From Acinetobacter boissieri (GTDB lineage Bacteria; Pseudomonadota; Gammaproteobacteria; Pseudomonadales; Moraxellaceae), in NCBI RefSeq assembly GCF_900096955.1, contig NZ_FMYL01000008.1:62001-126000 (forward strand): a stretch of 64,000 nucleotides of DNA, read 5' to 3'. A program made the position numbers and the translations under genes. Positions 40,732-49,321 of this stretch are shown here, one piece after another. Positions within the stretch are counted from its first letter, which is position 1, and each line of letters starts with the position of its first letter. The notes beneath the pieces are model-generated. The model was not told the DNA's origin. It did not search any database and saw only the letters and a program-made list of their open reading frames with translations.

Positions 40732-41595
40732 ATGAAAAAACTACTGAGTATTTTTTTAGGTGCTAGCCTTTTAGTTTCTGCAGGTTGCAGTAAAGCACCA
40801 TCTGATCAGGCAAGTACAACAGAAGACAAGAAAATAAGCACAATTGTATTGGCATCTGATGGTTCAGATACAGATGTTTGGCGCTATATCGCAACACTTC
40901 CTGCAACCAAACAAGCAGGCATCAAACTTGACGTTAAAAACATGACTGACTATGTTGCTATGAACAAAGCCACTGCAGCCGGTGAAATTGATGTCAATGC
41001 ATTTCAAACATACAACTATCTTTCTGCATACAACAGTGAAAACAAAGACAAACTCGTTGCTATTGCCACTACATACATTGAACCAATGGGTATTTACTCA
41101 ACGAAATATAAAAAAATAGATGACATTAAAAACAATGCAGAAATTGCAATTCCAAATGACACATCAAACCAAGCACGTGCCTTATCTTTACTTAAAAGCG
41201 CAGGCCTGATAGAGCTTAAGAAAGATTTTGACCCAATCCATGGTCAACTTAAAGACATCACTGCCAATCCAAAACACTTACAGTTAAAACTTATTCCTAT
41301 GGCAACAGCCGTACGTATTATGAGTGATGTAGACGGCATTGTTTTAGGTAACACTTTGGCAATGGAAGGTGGTTTAAACGTTCTTAAAGATGCATTATTC
41401 TACGAACCAATTGATCAATCAACCAAGCTTAACGTCAACTTACTTGTAACATCAGAAGCGAAGAAAGACGACCCAACACTGCAAAAACTTATTCCACTGT
41501 ATCACAGTGAAGAAGTGAAAAAGTTTATTGCTGATCGTTTTGGTGGAACTAAAATTGACGTAAACAAACCAGTTAGCTACTTGACTGAAAAATAA
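40732..41595 (+). CDS. metQ: MetQ/NlpA family methionine-binding lipoprotein
   Basis: MetQ is the periplasmic D/L-methionine receptor of the MetNIQ importer. The 287-residue protein has a signal peptide with lipobox 'LVSAGC' (Cys at 19) and the family segments 'VDVNAFQTYNYLSAYN', 'IAIPNDTSNQARALSLL' and 'VDGIVLGNTLAMEGGL'. The start is ATG 40732, with AGGA at good spacing. It precedes metN and metI, with the ATPase gene 87 nt downstream. Confidence 0.93.
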   Translation: MKKLLSIFLGASLLVSAGCSKAPSDQASTTEDKKISTIVLASDGSDTDVWRYIATLPATKQAGIKLDVKNMTDYVAMNKATAAGEIDVNAFQTYNYLSAYNSENKDKLVAIATTYIEPMGIYSTKYKKIDDIKNNAEIAIPNDTSNQARALSLLKSAGLIELKKDFDPIHGQLKDITANPKHLQLKLIPMATAVRIMSDVDGIVLGNTLAMEGGLNVLKDALFYEPIDQSTKLNVNLLVTSEAKKDDPTLQKLIPLYHSEEVKKFIADRFGGTKIDVNKPVSYLTEK

Positions 41596-41682
41596 GCCAC
41601 TGCATATTTTATGCTTTTTCTCTTTGAACAGGTAAAGTAGCTATACTTTACCTGTTTTGCATGCCGAGCATTGTTTTGACAT

Positions 41683-42702
41683 ATGATTGAATTTAAAAAT
41701 ATCTCTAAGCACTATATGCTTAAAGGACAGCGTGTAAACGCATTAAATGAGATTAACCTACAGATTCCTGAAGGCAGTATTTTTGGAATTATTGGTTATA
41801 GTGGTGCGGGAAAAAGTACCCTCATCCGCTTGATTAATTTACTCGAGCGTCCCAATGCTGGGCAAGTCATTATTCACCAAAAAGACTTTACCGCACTAGA
41901 TGCCAAAACGTTACGCCAAGAACGTACGCACATTGGAATGATCTTTCAGCACTTCAATCTCATGCAAACCAAAACAGTAAGTCAGAATATTGCTATGCCA
42001 ATGCGACTACTGGGTTATAGTGCATCTGAACGACAAAAACGTGTTGATGAACTGCTTGAATTTATTGACCTTAAACATAAAAAAGATGCTTATCCAGATG
42101 AGCTTTCTGGTGGCCAAAAACAACGTGTGGGAATCGCCCGTGCTTTAGTGAATCATCCTAAAATTTTACTGTGTGATGAAGCAACATCTGCGCTTGACCC
42201 ACAAACTACACAGTCTGTACTCGACTTACTTAAAAAAATCAACAAAGAACAAAATATTACGATTGTCATGGTCACCCATGAAATGGATGTGATTGAAAAA
42301 GTCTGTGACTATATTGCAGTCATGGAAGCTGGCCAAGTCATTGAACATGGCTCAACAATAGATATTTTCAGTCACCCTAAACACCCAACCACACAAAACT
42401 TTATTCAAACTGTATTACAGCAACATCTACCACGTGGCATTTTAAATCAATTAGAGCACAAACATCAGCAAAGTATCTACAGACTACAATTTTTAGGGCA
42501 GTCAGCACAGCAACCTGTCATTGAATCGATGATTCGGCAGTTTGATGTCAGCCTCAATATTTTATTTGCAAATATGACTGAGATTAATGGCACGGTCATT
42601 GGGCAAATGTTTGTGCAATTATTAGGAAAAGATGTAGATGAAGCGATTCAACATTTAGAAAAAGCAGATGTATCTGTGCAACGTGCAGGAGTAGACGCAT
42701 GA
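41683..42702 (+). CDS. metN: Methionine ABC transporter ATP-binding protein MetN
   Basis: The 339-residue ATPase has Walker A 'GYSGAGKST', signature 'LSGGQKQRVGIARAL', Walker B 'ILLCDEATSALDP' and the H-loop 'MVTHEMD'. The C-terminal ~95 residues form an NIL domain, which in E. coli MetN binds methionine and inhibits transport (trans-inhibition). It overlaps metI by 4 nt. Confidence 0.95.
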   Translation: MIEFKNISKHYMLKGQRVNALNEINLQIPEGSIFGIIGYSGAGKSTLIRLINLLERPNAGQVIIHQKDFTALDAKTLRQERTHIGMIFQHFNLMQTKTVSQNIAMPMRLLGYSASERQKRVDELLEFIDLKHKKDAYPDELSGGQKQRVGIARALVNHPKILLCDEATSALDPQTTQSVLDLLKKINKEQNITIVMVTHEMDVIEKVCDYIAVMEAGQVIEHGSTIDIFSHPKHPTTQNFIQTVLQQHLPRGILNQLEHKHQQSIYRLQFLGQSAQQPVIESMIRQFDVSLNILFANMTEINGTVIGQMFVQLLGKDVDEAIQHLEKADVSVQRAGVDA

Positions 42703-43397
42703 GAGACGCATTTATTGCATGGCTGACCCAAATCACACAACCCGTTTGGACAAGCCTCGTTTCTGTCGAAGACTTTATTCAAGCACTTGAGCAAACCATT
42801 TATATGGTAATTGTAGCTTTTTTCTTTGGTGCAATATGGGGCTTCTTACAAGCCATTACCTTAGTATTGACACGAGATAAAGGTATTTTACCCAACAAGC
42901 CAATCTATCAGATTTTAAACCCAATTGTTAATGCACTGCGCTCACTCCCCTTTGTCATTTTAATGATCGCCATGATTCCGATCACCAAATTGATTACAGG
43001 TAAAACAATTGGTACAGCTGCAGCGATTGTACCATTGGTTGTATATATTGGCCCATATATGGGACGACTGATTGAGACATCCTTATTAGAAGTCAATGAA
43101 GGCATTATTGAATCTGCTCAAGCCATGGGCGCAACACCACTGCAAATTATCTTTAAATTTATTTTACCAGAAGCACGCAGCTCACTGATCTTAAACCTCA
43201 CCACAGCTAACATCAGTTTAATTGGTGCAACAGCAATGGCAGGTGTGGTCGGTGGTGGTGGTATTGGCGACCTTGCTTATGCATATGGCTATCAAAGATT
43301 TGACACCTTTATTATGATTTTAACCATTATTGTACTGCTCATCTTGGTGCAGATTGCTCAAACATTTGGGCAGTGGTTATCCAAGCTCAGATGGTAA
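42699..43397 (+). CDS. metI: Methionine ABC transporter permease MetI
   Basis: The 232-residue inner-membrane protein has five or six helices and the EAA-type cytoplasmic loop 'ESAQAMGATPLQIIFKFILPEA' (read by its ends E and A at about 139-160). It is characteristic of MetI, with 'NALRSLPFVILMIAMIP' earlier. It completes the metQ-metN-metI set. Confidence 0.94.
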   Translation: MRDAFIAWLTQITQPVWTSLVSVEDFIQALEQTIYMVIVAFFFGAIWGFLQAITLVLTRDKGILPNKPIYQILNPIVNALRSLPFVILMIAMIPITKLITGKTIGTAAAIVPLVVYIGPYMGRLIETSLLEVNEGIIESAQAMGATPLQIIFKFILPEARSSLILNLTTANISLIGATAMAGVVGGGGIGDLAYAYGYQRFDTFIMILTIIVLLILVQIAQTFGQWLSKLRW

Positions 43398-43417
43398 CAT
43401 CCCTAACGCATCAGACA

Positions 43418-43445
43418 CGAGCCTAACCGACTATTGTTGGGTTCG
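43418..43445. terminator. Weak hairpin between metI and the outer-membrane protein gene
   Basis: The 10-bp stem CGAGCCTAAC/GTTGGGTTCG (two G-U pairs) lies between convergent genes. It lacks a good T-run on either side. Confidence 0.35.
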
Positions 43446-43451
43446 TATAGA

Positions 43452-44081
43452 TTAAAAATGGTAGACTACACCCACTTGTGCCGAAGGTAACCACAGATCT
43501 TTTTGTGCCAACTTTGGTCGCTGTTCTGTACCACTGAAAGAAAAACTTGGCTGAGACATATAATTTACACCCACTTCAGCCAACCACCCCCAATGTAAAC
43601 CTAGCATAGGTCTAACACCTATACCTAAATAAGGCGATATTTCATGACTCGTCATATCCCCATTTAAATGATTAGTGGCACTTTTGAGCACATAATCCTG
43701 TTGTAGATATGCCATACCAAATGCTAAATAGCTCGACTTAACAAATAATGAAGATTGCTCTAAAAATGGGTGCCATTCTGCTTGGACAAAAGTACTTTTA
43801 CTTTGCTTAGACTGTCGTTTGAATGATCCCAATGAGGTTGATATATTTTTATCATACAAAAGCTGGTTATTTTTATAGCCCAAAGTTATACCAATATTTT
43901 GTTGTGTGTCCCACATCATTGCCACGCCATAGCCAAGTGACCCTACATTTAAACTAAATGCGACTGGAATATACTGCTGTGCAGTTGAATCTCCCCCTAA
44001 AATCACTTTTTCATCGGCCATCGCTGGAGCAGTGAACACAAAACCACTCAATATAAACAACATAATTTTTTGATACATCAT
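43452..44081 (-). CDS. Outer-membrane beta-barrel protein, unknown function
   Basis: This 209-residue protein has a signal peptide (to 'APAMA', about residue 23) and alternating hydrophobic/polar strands such as 'LGYGVAMMWDTQQNIGITLGY' (by its ends), 'TFVQAEWHPF' and 'LGWLAEVGVNYM'-like segments. It ends in 'QVGVVYHF', the terminal aromatic typical of BamA substrates. It is likely a small 8-10 stranded barrel. The start may be either of two adjacent ATGs (44081/44078). Function unknown. Confidence 0.65.
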   Translation of the reverse strand: MMYQKIMLFILSGFVFTAPAMADEKVILGGDSTAQQYIPVAFSLNVGSLGYGVAMMWDTQQNIGITLGYKNNQLLYDKNISTSLGSFKRQSKQSKSTFVQAEWHPFLEQSSLFVKSSYLAFGMAYLQQDYVLKSATNHLNGDMTSHEISPYLGIGVRPMLGLHWGWLAEVGVNYMSQPSFSFSGTEQRPKLAQKDLWLPSAQVGVVYHF

Positions 44082-44310
44082 CCACAACAACTCACTTTAA
44101 AACCCATCTACAGCACATGCTGACCTACTTAATATACAAAACCGATCTTAGATTTAAGCTTAAATTATGCCTTATGTTTTGCTATATAAAGATGGTTAAA
44201 TAATACAGATACGTACTTTATTTAATTGTCCACAAAAAATTCAGCCCGCAAGTGTACTTTTTAGTGTAAAATTAATGGCATTTTATACACTAGATTTGGA
44301 ATGAGTGATT

Positions 44311-45132
44311 ATGTCTGAACTGTCAACAATTATTGAACAAGCCTTTGAAAACCGTGCAAACTTTACTGCTGCAGATTGCCCAGCAGAAATTCGTCATGCT
44401 GTTGAAGAAGTAATACAAGGTTTAGACAACGGTTCACTCCGTGTTGCAGAAAAAATTGATGGTGAATGGATCGTTCACCAATGGATTAAAAAAGCAGTAC
44501 TTTTATCATTCAAACTCAATGACAACAAACCTGTTGAAGCAGGCGATCTAGCATTTTTTGATAAAGTAGATACAAAATTTGCAGGTTGGACTGAAGCACA
44601 GTTTAAAGAAGCTGGTGTGCGTGTTGTACCACCTGCTGTTGCTCGCCGTGGTAGCTTCCAAGCTAAAAATGTTGTACTCATGCCTTCTTATGTCAACATT
44701 GGTGCATATGTTGGTGAAAACAGTATGGTAGACACATGGGCAACTGTAGGTTCATGTGCACAAATTGGTAAAAACGTACATCTGTCTGGTGGTGTAGGTA
44801 TTGGTGGTGTACTAGAGCCATTACAAGCAAACCCAACCATTATTGAAGATAACTGCTTTATTGGTGCACGTTCAGAAATTGTTGAAGGTGTAATTGTAGA
44901 AGAAGGCGCTGTTATTTCTATGGGCGTTTATATTGGCCAGTCAACACGTATTTATGACCGTGCCACAGGTGAAATTCATTACGGCCGTGTCCCTGCTGGC
45001 TCTGTGGTTGTACCTGGTAGCCTACCGTCTAAAGATGGCAAATATAGCTTGTATGCTGCAATTATTGTGAAAAAAGTAGATGCACAAACACGTGCAAAAA
45101 CGAGCTTAAACGACCTTTTACGCGAAGACTAA
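44311..45132 (+). CDS. dapD: 2,3,4,5-tetrahydropyridine-2,6-dicarboxylate N-succinyltransferase
   Basis: DapD succinylates tetrahydrodipicolinate in lysine and diaminopimelate synthesis. The 273-residue protein has an N-terminal helical region, then left-handed beta-helix hexapeptide repeats ('[20 protein letters not shown]', '[20 protein letters not shown]') and '[20 protein letters not shown]'. It closely matches the E. coli length. ATG 44311 is preferred; GTG 44305 would add two residues. A strong terminator follows. Confidence 0.96.
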   Translation: MSELSTIIEQAFENRANFTAADCPAEIRHAVEEVIQGLDNGSLRVAEKIDGEWIVHQWIKKAVLLSFKLNDNKPVEAGDLAFFDKVDTKFAGWTEAQFKEAGVRVVPPAVARRGSFQAKNVVLMPSYVNIGAYVGENSMVDTWATVGSCAQIGKNVHLSGGVGIGGVLEPLQANPTIIEDNCFIGARSEIVEGVIVEEGAVISMGVYIGQSTRIYDRATGEIHYGRVPAGSVVVPGSLPSKDGKYSLYAAIIVKKVDAQTRAKTSLNDLLRED

Positions 45133-45149
45133 TTTTCAGCGTTTACCAA

Positions 45150-45186
45150 GTCTCTACGGTCAAAGGGTCGTAGAGATTTTTTTCTT
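45150..45186 (+). terminator. Terminator of dapD
   Basis: The stem TCTCTACG/CGTAGAGA has a 10-nt loop and a run of seven or more T. Confidence 0.85.
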
Positions 45187-45209
45187 TTAAAATACGGTTA
45201 TTATTGTGT

Positions 45210-45923
45210 ATGAATGCGTTACGCCGCTCTAAGTCTATTCCTGTGACAGACCCAACTGCAGGGCTAAAAATCACAGAAATTTTTTACTCACTGCAAGGTG
45301 AAGCAGATGCCGCAGGACTACCTACTGTATTTATACGTTTAACAGGTTGTCCGCTTAGATGTACCTATTGTGATACCACATATTCTTTTGAAGGTGGCCA
45401 ACGACAATCGCTCGAATCAATTATAGCGACTGCCAAAAGTTACAATACACCTTATATTTGTGTCACAGGTGGCGAACCCCTAGCTCAACCTAACTGCATT
45501 GCCCTACTTACTCAACTGTGTGATTTAGGCTTTGAAGTGTCTTTAGAAACCAGTGGTGCTTTAGATGTATCGAAAGTAGATCCTCGCGTATCTAAAGTTC
45601 TCGATTTAAAAACACCGACCTCTGGTGAAGATCACCGTAATTTAATGAGTAATTTGGCCCACTTAACACCTAAAGACCAAATTAAATTTGTGATTTGTAA
45701 TCAAACCGACTATGAATGGTCCAAACAACAAGTTTTATTTTATCAACTCCATAAAAAAGTAAATACTGTATGGTTTTCACCTGCTTTTGCTGTTGAAAAA
45801 GGCAATGCAAAACTACCTCAGTTTGCCCGTGATCTAGCACAATGGCTATTAGATGACCAACTCCCAGTACGTTTTCAGCTACAACTACATAAATTACTCT
45901 GGCAAGATGAAACAGGCCGCTAG
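45210..45923 (+). CDS. queE: 7-carboxy-7-deazaguanine synthase
   Basis: QueE is a radical SAM enzyme that makes CDG in queuosine synthesis. The 237-residue protein has the N-terminal 'ITEIFYSLQGEADAAGLP', the CxxxCxxC cluster in 'GCPLRCTYCDTTYSF' (C-x3-C-x2-C) and 'VTGGEPLAQPNC'. Other que genes are not visible nearby. ATG 45210 is used; a TTG at 45204 is an alternative. Confidence 0.93.
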   Translation: MNALRRSKSIPVTDPTAGLKITEIFYSLQGEADAAGLPTVFIRLTGCPLRCTYCDTTYSFEGGQRQSLESIIATAKSYNTPYICVTGGEPLAQPNCIALLTQLCDLGFEVSLETSGALDVSKVDPRVSKVLDLKTPTSGEDHRNLMSNLAHLTPKDQIKFVICNQTDYEWSKQQVLFYQLHKKVNTVWFSPAFAVEKGNAKLPQFARDLAQWLLDDQLPVRFQLQLHKLLWQDETGR

Positions 45924-46031
45924 CTTTCCAATTAAACTTCTCAGTATTCACGCATACATATAAAAATGTCTTTGTTACATTTATGCAAAACGAATATGAT
46001 GTAAATCGACATAAAACATAGTGTAGACTAG

Positions 46032-46076
46032 GTCATAGTACTTCACAGTTCAGACTGTCATAGCGTACTGGCATAG
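46032..46076 (+). promoter_or_regulatory. Repeat and inverted-repeat cluster upstream of a small secreted protein gene
   Basis: Two GTCATAG elements (46032-46038 and 46057-46063) and a related GCATAG (46071-46076) flank a nested inverted repeat: AGTAC...GTACT around ACAGT-TCAG-ACTGT (46037-46069). It may be an operator or an RNA/DNA cruciform; its role is unknown. Confidence 0.35.
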
Positions 46077-46138
46077 TGTTCTAATTGAACATTGTATTTA
46101 ACAACCGTACGATTATATTGACGACACAAGGTATATTT

Positions 46139-46558
46139 ATGAAATTTTTACAATCAAAATTAGTTTTATCTACAATTCTTGCATCTATGGGCTTAGTCGC
46201 GACTGCAACACATGCAGCACAAGATCCATCAAAAAGTACCAACGTTCGCAGTACACTAATTAGCAACTGTAAAGAAAGTGCAACGAAAGCAGGTAAATTA
46301 AGCTCAACTGAAGCTGATAAATTCTGTAGTTGCCAAGTCGATGCTGAAGGTAAAATTACTAAAGCACAAGAATGGCAAATCATTAGCACTGTAAACCAAA
46401 AGAAAAGCCCAAGCTCTCTTCCGTTTATTCAACAGCAAAATGCAGCAGTACAGACTTGTTTTGGCCCTCAGCTGACTACAAAGCTTAAAGCACTGACTGA
46501 AGAAGCAATGAAACAACAAGCTGCTCAACCACAAACTCAACCTACGACTTCACAATAA
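46139..46558 (+). CDS. Small secreted cysteine-containing protein, unknown function
   Basis: The 139-residue protein has a signal peptide (cleavage near 'ATHA', residue 24) and a mature helical part with four cysteines ('NCKESATKAGKL', 'FCSCQVDAEGKI', 'VQTCFGPQL'), suggesting disulfide bonds. It ends in a Q/P/T-rich tail. I recognise no named family. The start is ATG 46139, with CAAGGT upstream. Confidence 0.65.
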   Translation: MKFLQSKLVLSTILASMGLVATATHAAQDPSKSTNVRSTLISNCKESATKAGKLSSTEADKFCSCQVDAEGKITKAQEWQIISTVNQKKSPSSLPFIQQQNAAVQTCFGPQLTTKLKALTEEAMKQQAAQPQTQPTTSQ

Positions 46559-46577
46559 CATTTAACATTCTAAAACT

Positions 46578-46609
46578 AAAACTAGCCACATTTGTGGCTA
46601 GTTTTCTTT
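46578..46609 (+). terminator. Terminator after the small secreted protein gene
   Basis: The stem AAAACTAGCCACA/TGTGGCTAGTTTT is followed by a T-rich tail. Confidence 0.82.
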
Positions 46610-46625
46610 CTGGAGTATCTCACTT

Positions 46626-47096
46626 ATGTCAGACGAAAATCTTGTTTTACCAACACAACATTTCAACACTGCTACAGGTCAAATTAACCTCACTCAATTA
46701 GATTCAGCATGGTTAGTACTGTATTTTTATCCAAAAGATTCAACTTCAGGTTGTACAACTCAAGCTGTTGGTTTCTCTTGTATGCTTGATCAATTTAAAC
46801 AACTCGATACACAAGTGATTGGTGTATCTAGAGACTCTGTTAAAACACACCAAAACTTTATTGCAAAGCAAGGCTTAACCATTGATCTTATTAGTGATAA
46901 AGATGAAATCTTATGCCAACATTTTGATGTGATTAAAGAAAAAAATATGTATGGCAAAAAAGTGATGGGGATTGAGCGCTCAACCTTTATTTTTCATCAT
47001 GGCAAATTGATAAAAAGCTATCGTAAAGTAAAAGCCGCAGGCCATGCTGAACAAATTCTGCAAGATTTAAAAACATTACAACAGTCAAACACCTAA
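46626..47096 (+). CDS. bcp: Peroxiredoxin of the Bcp/PrxQ family
   Basis: Bcp is a thiol peroxidase. The 156-residue protein has the conserved 'LVLYFYPKDSTSGCTTQAVG' with the peroxidatic Cys, and 'GVSRDSVKTHQNFIAKQGL'. The usual resolving cysteine five residues later is valine. Another cysteine stands nine residues after the peroxidatic one, and a third lies at 'ILCQHFDV'. It may therefore use a different resolving thiol or act as a 1-Cys enzyme. ATG 46626 follows GGAG. Confidence 0.88.
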   Translation: MSDENLVLPTQHFNTATGQINLTQLDSAWLVLYFYPKDSTSGCTTQAVGFSCMLDQFKQLDTQVIGVSRDSVKTHQNFIAKQGLTIDLISDKDEILCQHFDVIKEKNMYGKKVMGIERSTFIFHHGKLIKSYRKVKAAGHAEQILQDLKTLQQSNT

Positions 47097-47107
47097 ACGA
47101 TGTAAGC

Positions 47108-47659
47108 TTATTTTGAAATAAGCTCGCCATCTACAAAAATATTTACATGTTCTGTAAGTGAGCCAAATTTTGACTTCATCGCAAAATTATGGCTCTGAAT
47201 TTCAGTGTGGGCTTTAAAAGTAAACTGATTTTCTTTTGCTGTAGGAATAATTTGAGTTTCAAACACTACTGGTTTTGTTTTCCCTTTAATGGTTAAATTT
47301 CCAAGAACATTGTAATTGTAAGCGCCTTTATTTTGAATATCGGTACTTTCAAATACAATATCTTTATATTGCTGTGCATTAAAGACATCAGGCCCTAACA
47401 CCATATCGTGTAATGAGTCATTACTCAGCTTCAAACTATCAACTTTCATGGTAAACGCAATATGACTTTGTGCTAAATGTGTAGCATCAAAATCTACACG
47501 TGAATCGATCTGCTGAAATTCTGCTTCTAATATTTTAATCGCAAATTTTTTAATATAAAAACCAACATGACCATTTTTAGCCAATTGATAACTAGAGATT
47601 TGAGCATAACTGGTGGTTAACGGACATAGTACTATCAAACTTAGCAAATATTTATACAT
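47108..47659 (-). CDS. YceI-family periplasmic protein
   Basis: The 183-residue protein has a signal peptide (to about residue 19) and the YceI lipocalin-like pattern: 'GHVGFYIKKFAI' near the start, 'SRVDFDATHLAQSHIAFTMK', 'FESTDIQNK' and 'GNLTIKGKTKPVVFE'. Family members bind isoprenoids or are acid/alkaline inducible; the ligand here is unknown. It is convergent to bcp, with only 11 nt between stop codons. Confidence 0.85.
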   Translation of the reverse strand: MYKYLLSLIVLCPLTTSYAQISSYQLAKNGHVGFYIKKFAIKILEAEFQQIDSRVDFDATHLAQSHIAFTMKVDSLKLSNDSLHDMVLGPDVFNAQQYKDIVFESTDIQNKGAYNYNVLGNLTIKGKTKPVVFETQIIPTAKENQFTFKAHTEIQSHNFAMKSKFGSLTEHVNIFVDGELISK

Positions 47660-47692
47660 TGAAATTACTCTTAGAAATCTAAAAAATTATTC

Positions 47693-48247
47693 TTATTTAT
47701 CCAACATAGACCATGCTTGTTTTAAGTATTGATAATCTGCTGTTGTTATAAAATGACTTAAAAAATGTGTAGTTCCTGAAGGTAAACTGTCTTGCTGAAT
47801 TTCCCCAGCATAATATAAGTTTCTAATATCAGTTGCAGATAAAAAGTCTTCTAAATTATCTAATCTCAATAATTCCCACTCTGAAAAGAGCCCTAAATAA
47901 TAGGATGAGTCATCTTTAAAATGCCCAATAAGACCTATGTGCTGTGCTGATTGCGTATGTTGAGACACTTTATCTTTAACTTGTTGAACCCACTTTTTAT
48001 CATTATAAACATCAACTAAATGAACAAACGTAATCCGTTTTTGTTGTTCTAAAGATAAGCTATTTAAAATCATCTGCTCCCGTTCATCTGAAAAAAAAGG
48101 GTTTTTTAGCGAACGTTCAGCTTGTACAGAACCCAAAGCAATAATTAGCTTTGCACTATGTTGTAATGCAATTTCAACAGTTTTTAAGTGGGCATTATGA
48201 AAAGGCTGAAAACGACCAATAAATACTAGAGCATCAAAATCATACAT
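47693..48247 (-). CDS. nadM: Nicotinamide-nucleotide adenylyltransferase
   Basis: NadM joins NMN and ATP to NAD. The 184-residue protein has the nucleotidyltransferase motif 'FIGRFQPFHNAHLKTV' near the N-terminus and the second signature 'SATDIRNLYY' at about 137-146. In some bacteria NadM is fused to a Nudix domain; here the protein ends without one. It stands downstream of pstB on the same strand, beyond a terminator. The ribosome-binding site is weak. Confidence 0.88.
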   Translation of the reverse strand: MYDFDALVFIGRFQPFHNAHLKTVEIALQHSAKLIIALGSVQAERSLKNPFFSDEREQMILNSLSLEQQKRITFVHLVDVYNDKKWVQQVKDKVSQHTQSAQHIGLIGHFKDDSSYYLGLFSEWELLRLDNLEDFLSATDIRNLYYAGEIQQDSLPSGTTHFLSHFITTADYQYLKQAWSMLDK

Positions 48248-48323
48248 ATATTGTCATAACTTTTTAATCTAAATTTGCCATAGCATAACATTTTATTTTA
48301 ATTCACAATGATATCTGTAGCAT

Positions 48324-48354
48324 AAAAAAAACTGGCTCATATAAAGCCAGTTTT
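48324..48354 (-). terminator. Terminator of the pst operon
   Basis: The stem ACTGGCT/AGCCAGT is flanked by T-rich sequence on the minus strand (A-run 48324-48330), about 25 bp after the pstB stop codon. Confidence 0.75.
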
Positions 48355-48379
48355 AGTACATGCCATTCTTCTTAACGAA

Positions 48380-49306
48380 TTAACCAAAACGACCTGTGAT
48401 ATATGCTTCTGTTAGCTCATGATCTGGTTGAGTAAATACTTTTTCAGTTGAATTCACTTCAATCAAATCACCTAAATGGAAATATGCTGTGCGATGCGAA
48501 ACACGTGCTGCTTGTTGCATTGAGTGAGTAACAATTGCAATTGTATATTGGTTAGACAACTCAGAAATTAATTCTTCTACCTTTGCAGTTGCAATTGGAT
48601 CAAGTGCAGAACAAGGCTCATCCATTAAAATTACTTCTGGACTAATTGCAATAGTACGTGCAATACACAAACGTTGCTGTTGACCACCAGATAAACCCGT
48701 ACCTGGTTGGTTTAAGCGCTCTTTTACTTCTTCCCACAAGCCTGCTTTACGTAAGCTATTTTCAACAATTTCTTCTAAGTCATATTTATTACGTGCTAAA
48801 CCATGTAATTTTGGTCCATAGGCAACGTTATCAAAAATAGACTTTGGAAATGGGTTTGGCTTTTGAAAAACCATACCGACCTGTGCTCGAAGTAATACAA
48901 CATCTAAGTTTGGATCATAAATATCTTGCTGATCAAGTAAAACTTTACCTGTTACACGACAGCTATCAATCGTGTCATTCATACGGTTCAGTGTACGTAA
49001 GAATGTTGACTTACCACAGCCCGATGGTCCAATAAAAGCAATGACTTCGTTTTGATATACATCTATATCAATCCCTTTAATCGCTTCTGCTTCACCATAG
49101 TAAACATGAACATCTTGAGCACTAATTTTAACCTCTTTAGCTTGATCTACTGACTTCCCCGAAGTCTTTTGTTGATCAAAACTACCAATACTGATTTTAG
49201 GCTGTTGTTGTTGCATAGACTGATCTTGATTTTTATCTGACTGTAGTGGCACCTGACTTTCCTTCTCTATCGTACGAGTTGGCTCTAACGTATTATTCAT
49301 TGTCAT
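48380..49306 (-). CDS. pstB: Phosphate ABC transporter ATP-binding protein PstB
   Basis: PstB powers high-affinity phosphate import. The 308-residue protein has Walker A '[16 protein letters not shown]', signature '[16 protein letters not shown]', Walker B '[13 protein letters not shown]' and '[19 protein letters not shown]'. It carries an unusual ~60-residue N-terminal extension rich in Q, S and K before the ATPase core, which starts near '[11 protein letters not shown]'. ATG 49306 follows GGAGAG; the longer frame to 49321 is less likely. Confidence 0.96.
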   Translation of the reverse strand: MTMNNTLEPTRTIEKESQVPLQSDKNQDQSMQQQQPKISIGSFDQQKTSGKSVDQAKEVKISAQDVHVYYGEAEAIKGIDIDVYQNEVIAFIGPSGCGKSTFLRTLNRMNDTIDSCRVTGKVLLDQQDIYDPNLDVVLLRAQVGMVFQKPNPFPKSIFDNVAYGPKLHGLARNKYDLEEIVENSLRKAGLWEEVKERLNQPGTGLSGGQQQRLCIARTIAISPEVILMDEPCSALDPIATAKVEELISELSNQYTIAIVTHSMQQAARVSHRTAYFHLGDLIEVNSTEKVFTQPDHELTEAYITGRFG

Positions 49307-49321
49307 ACTAAAACTCTCCAA

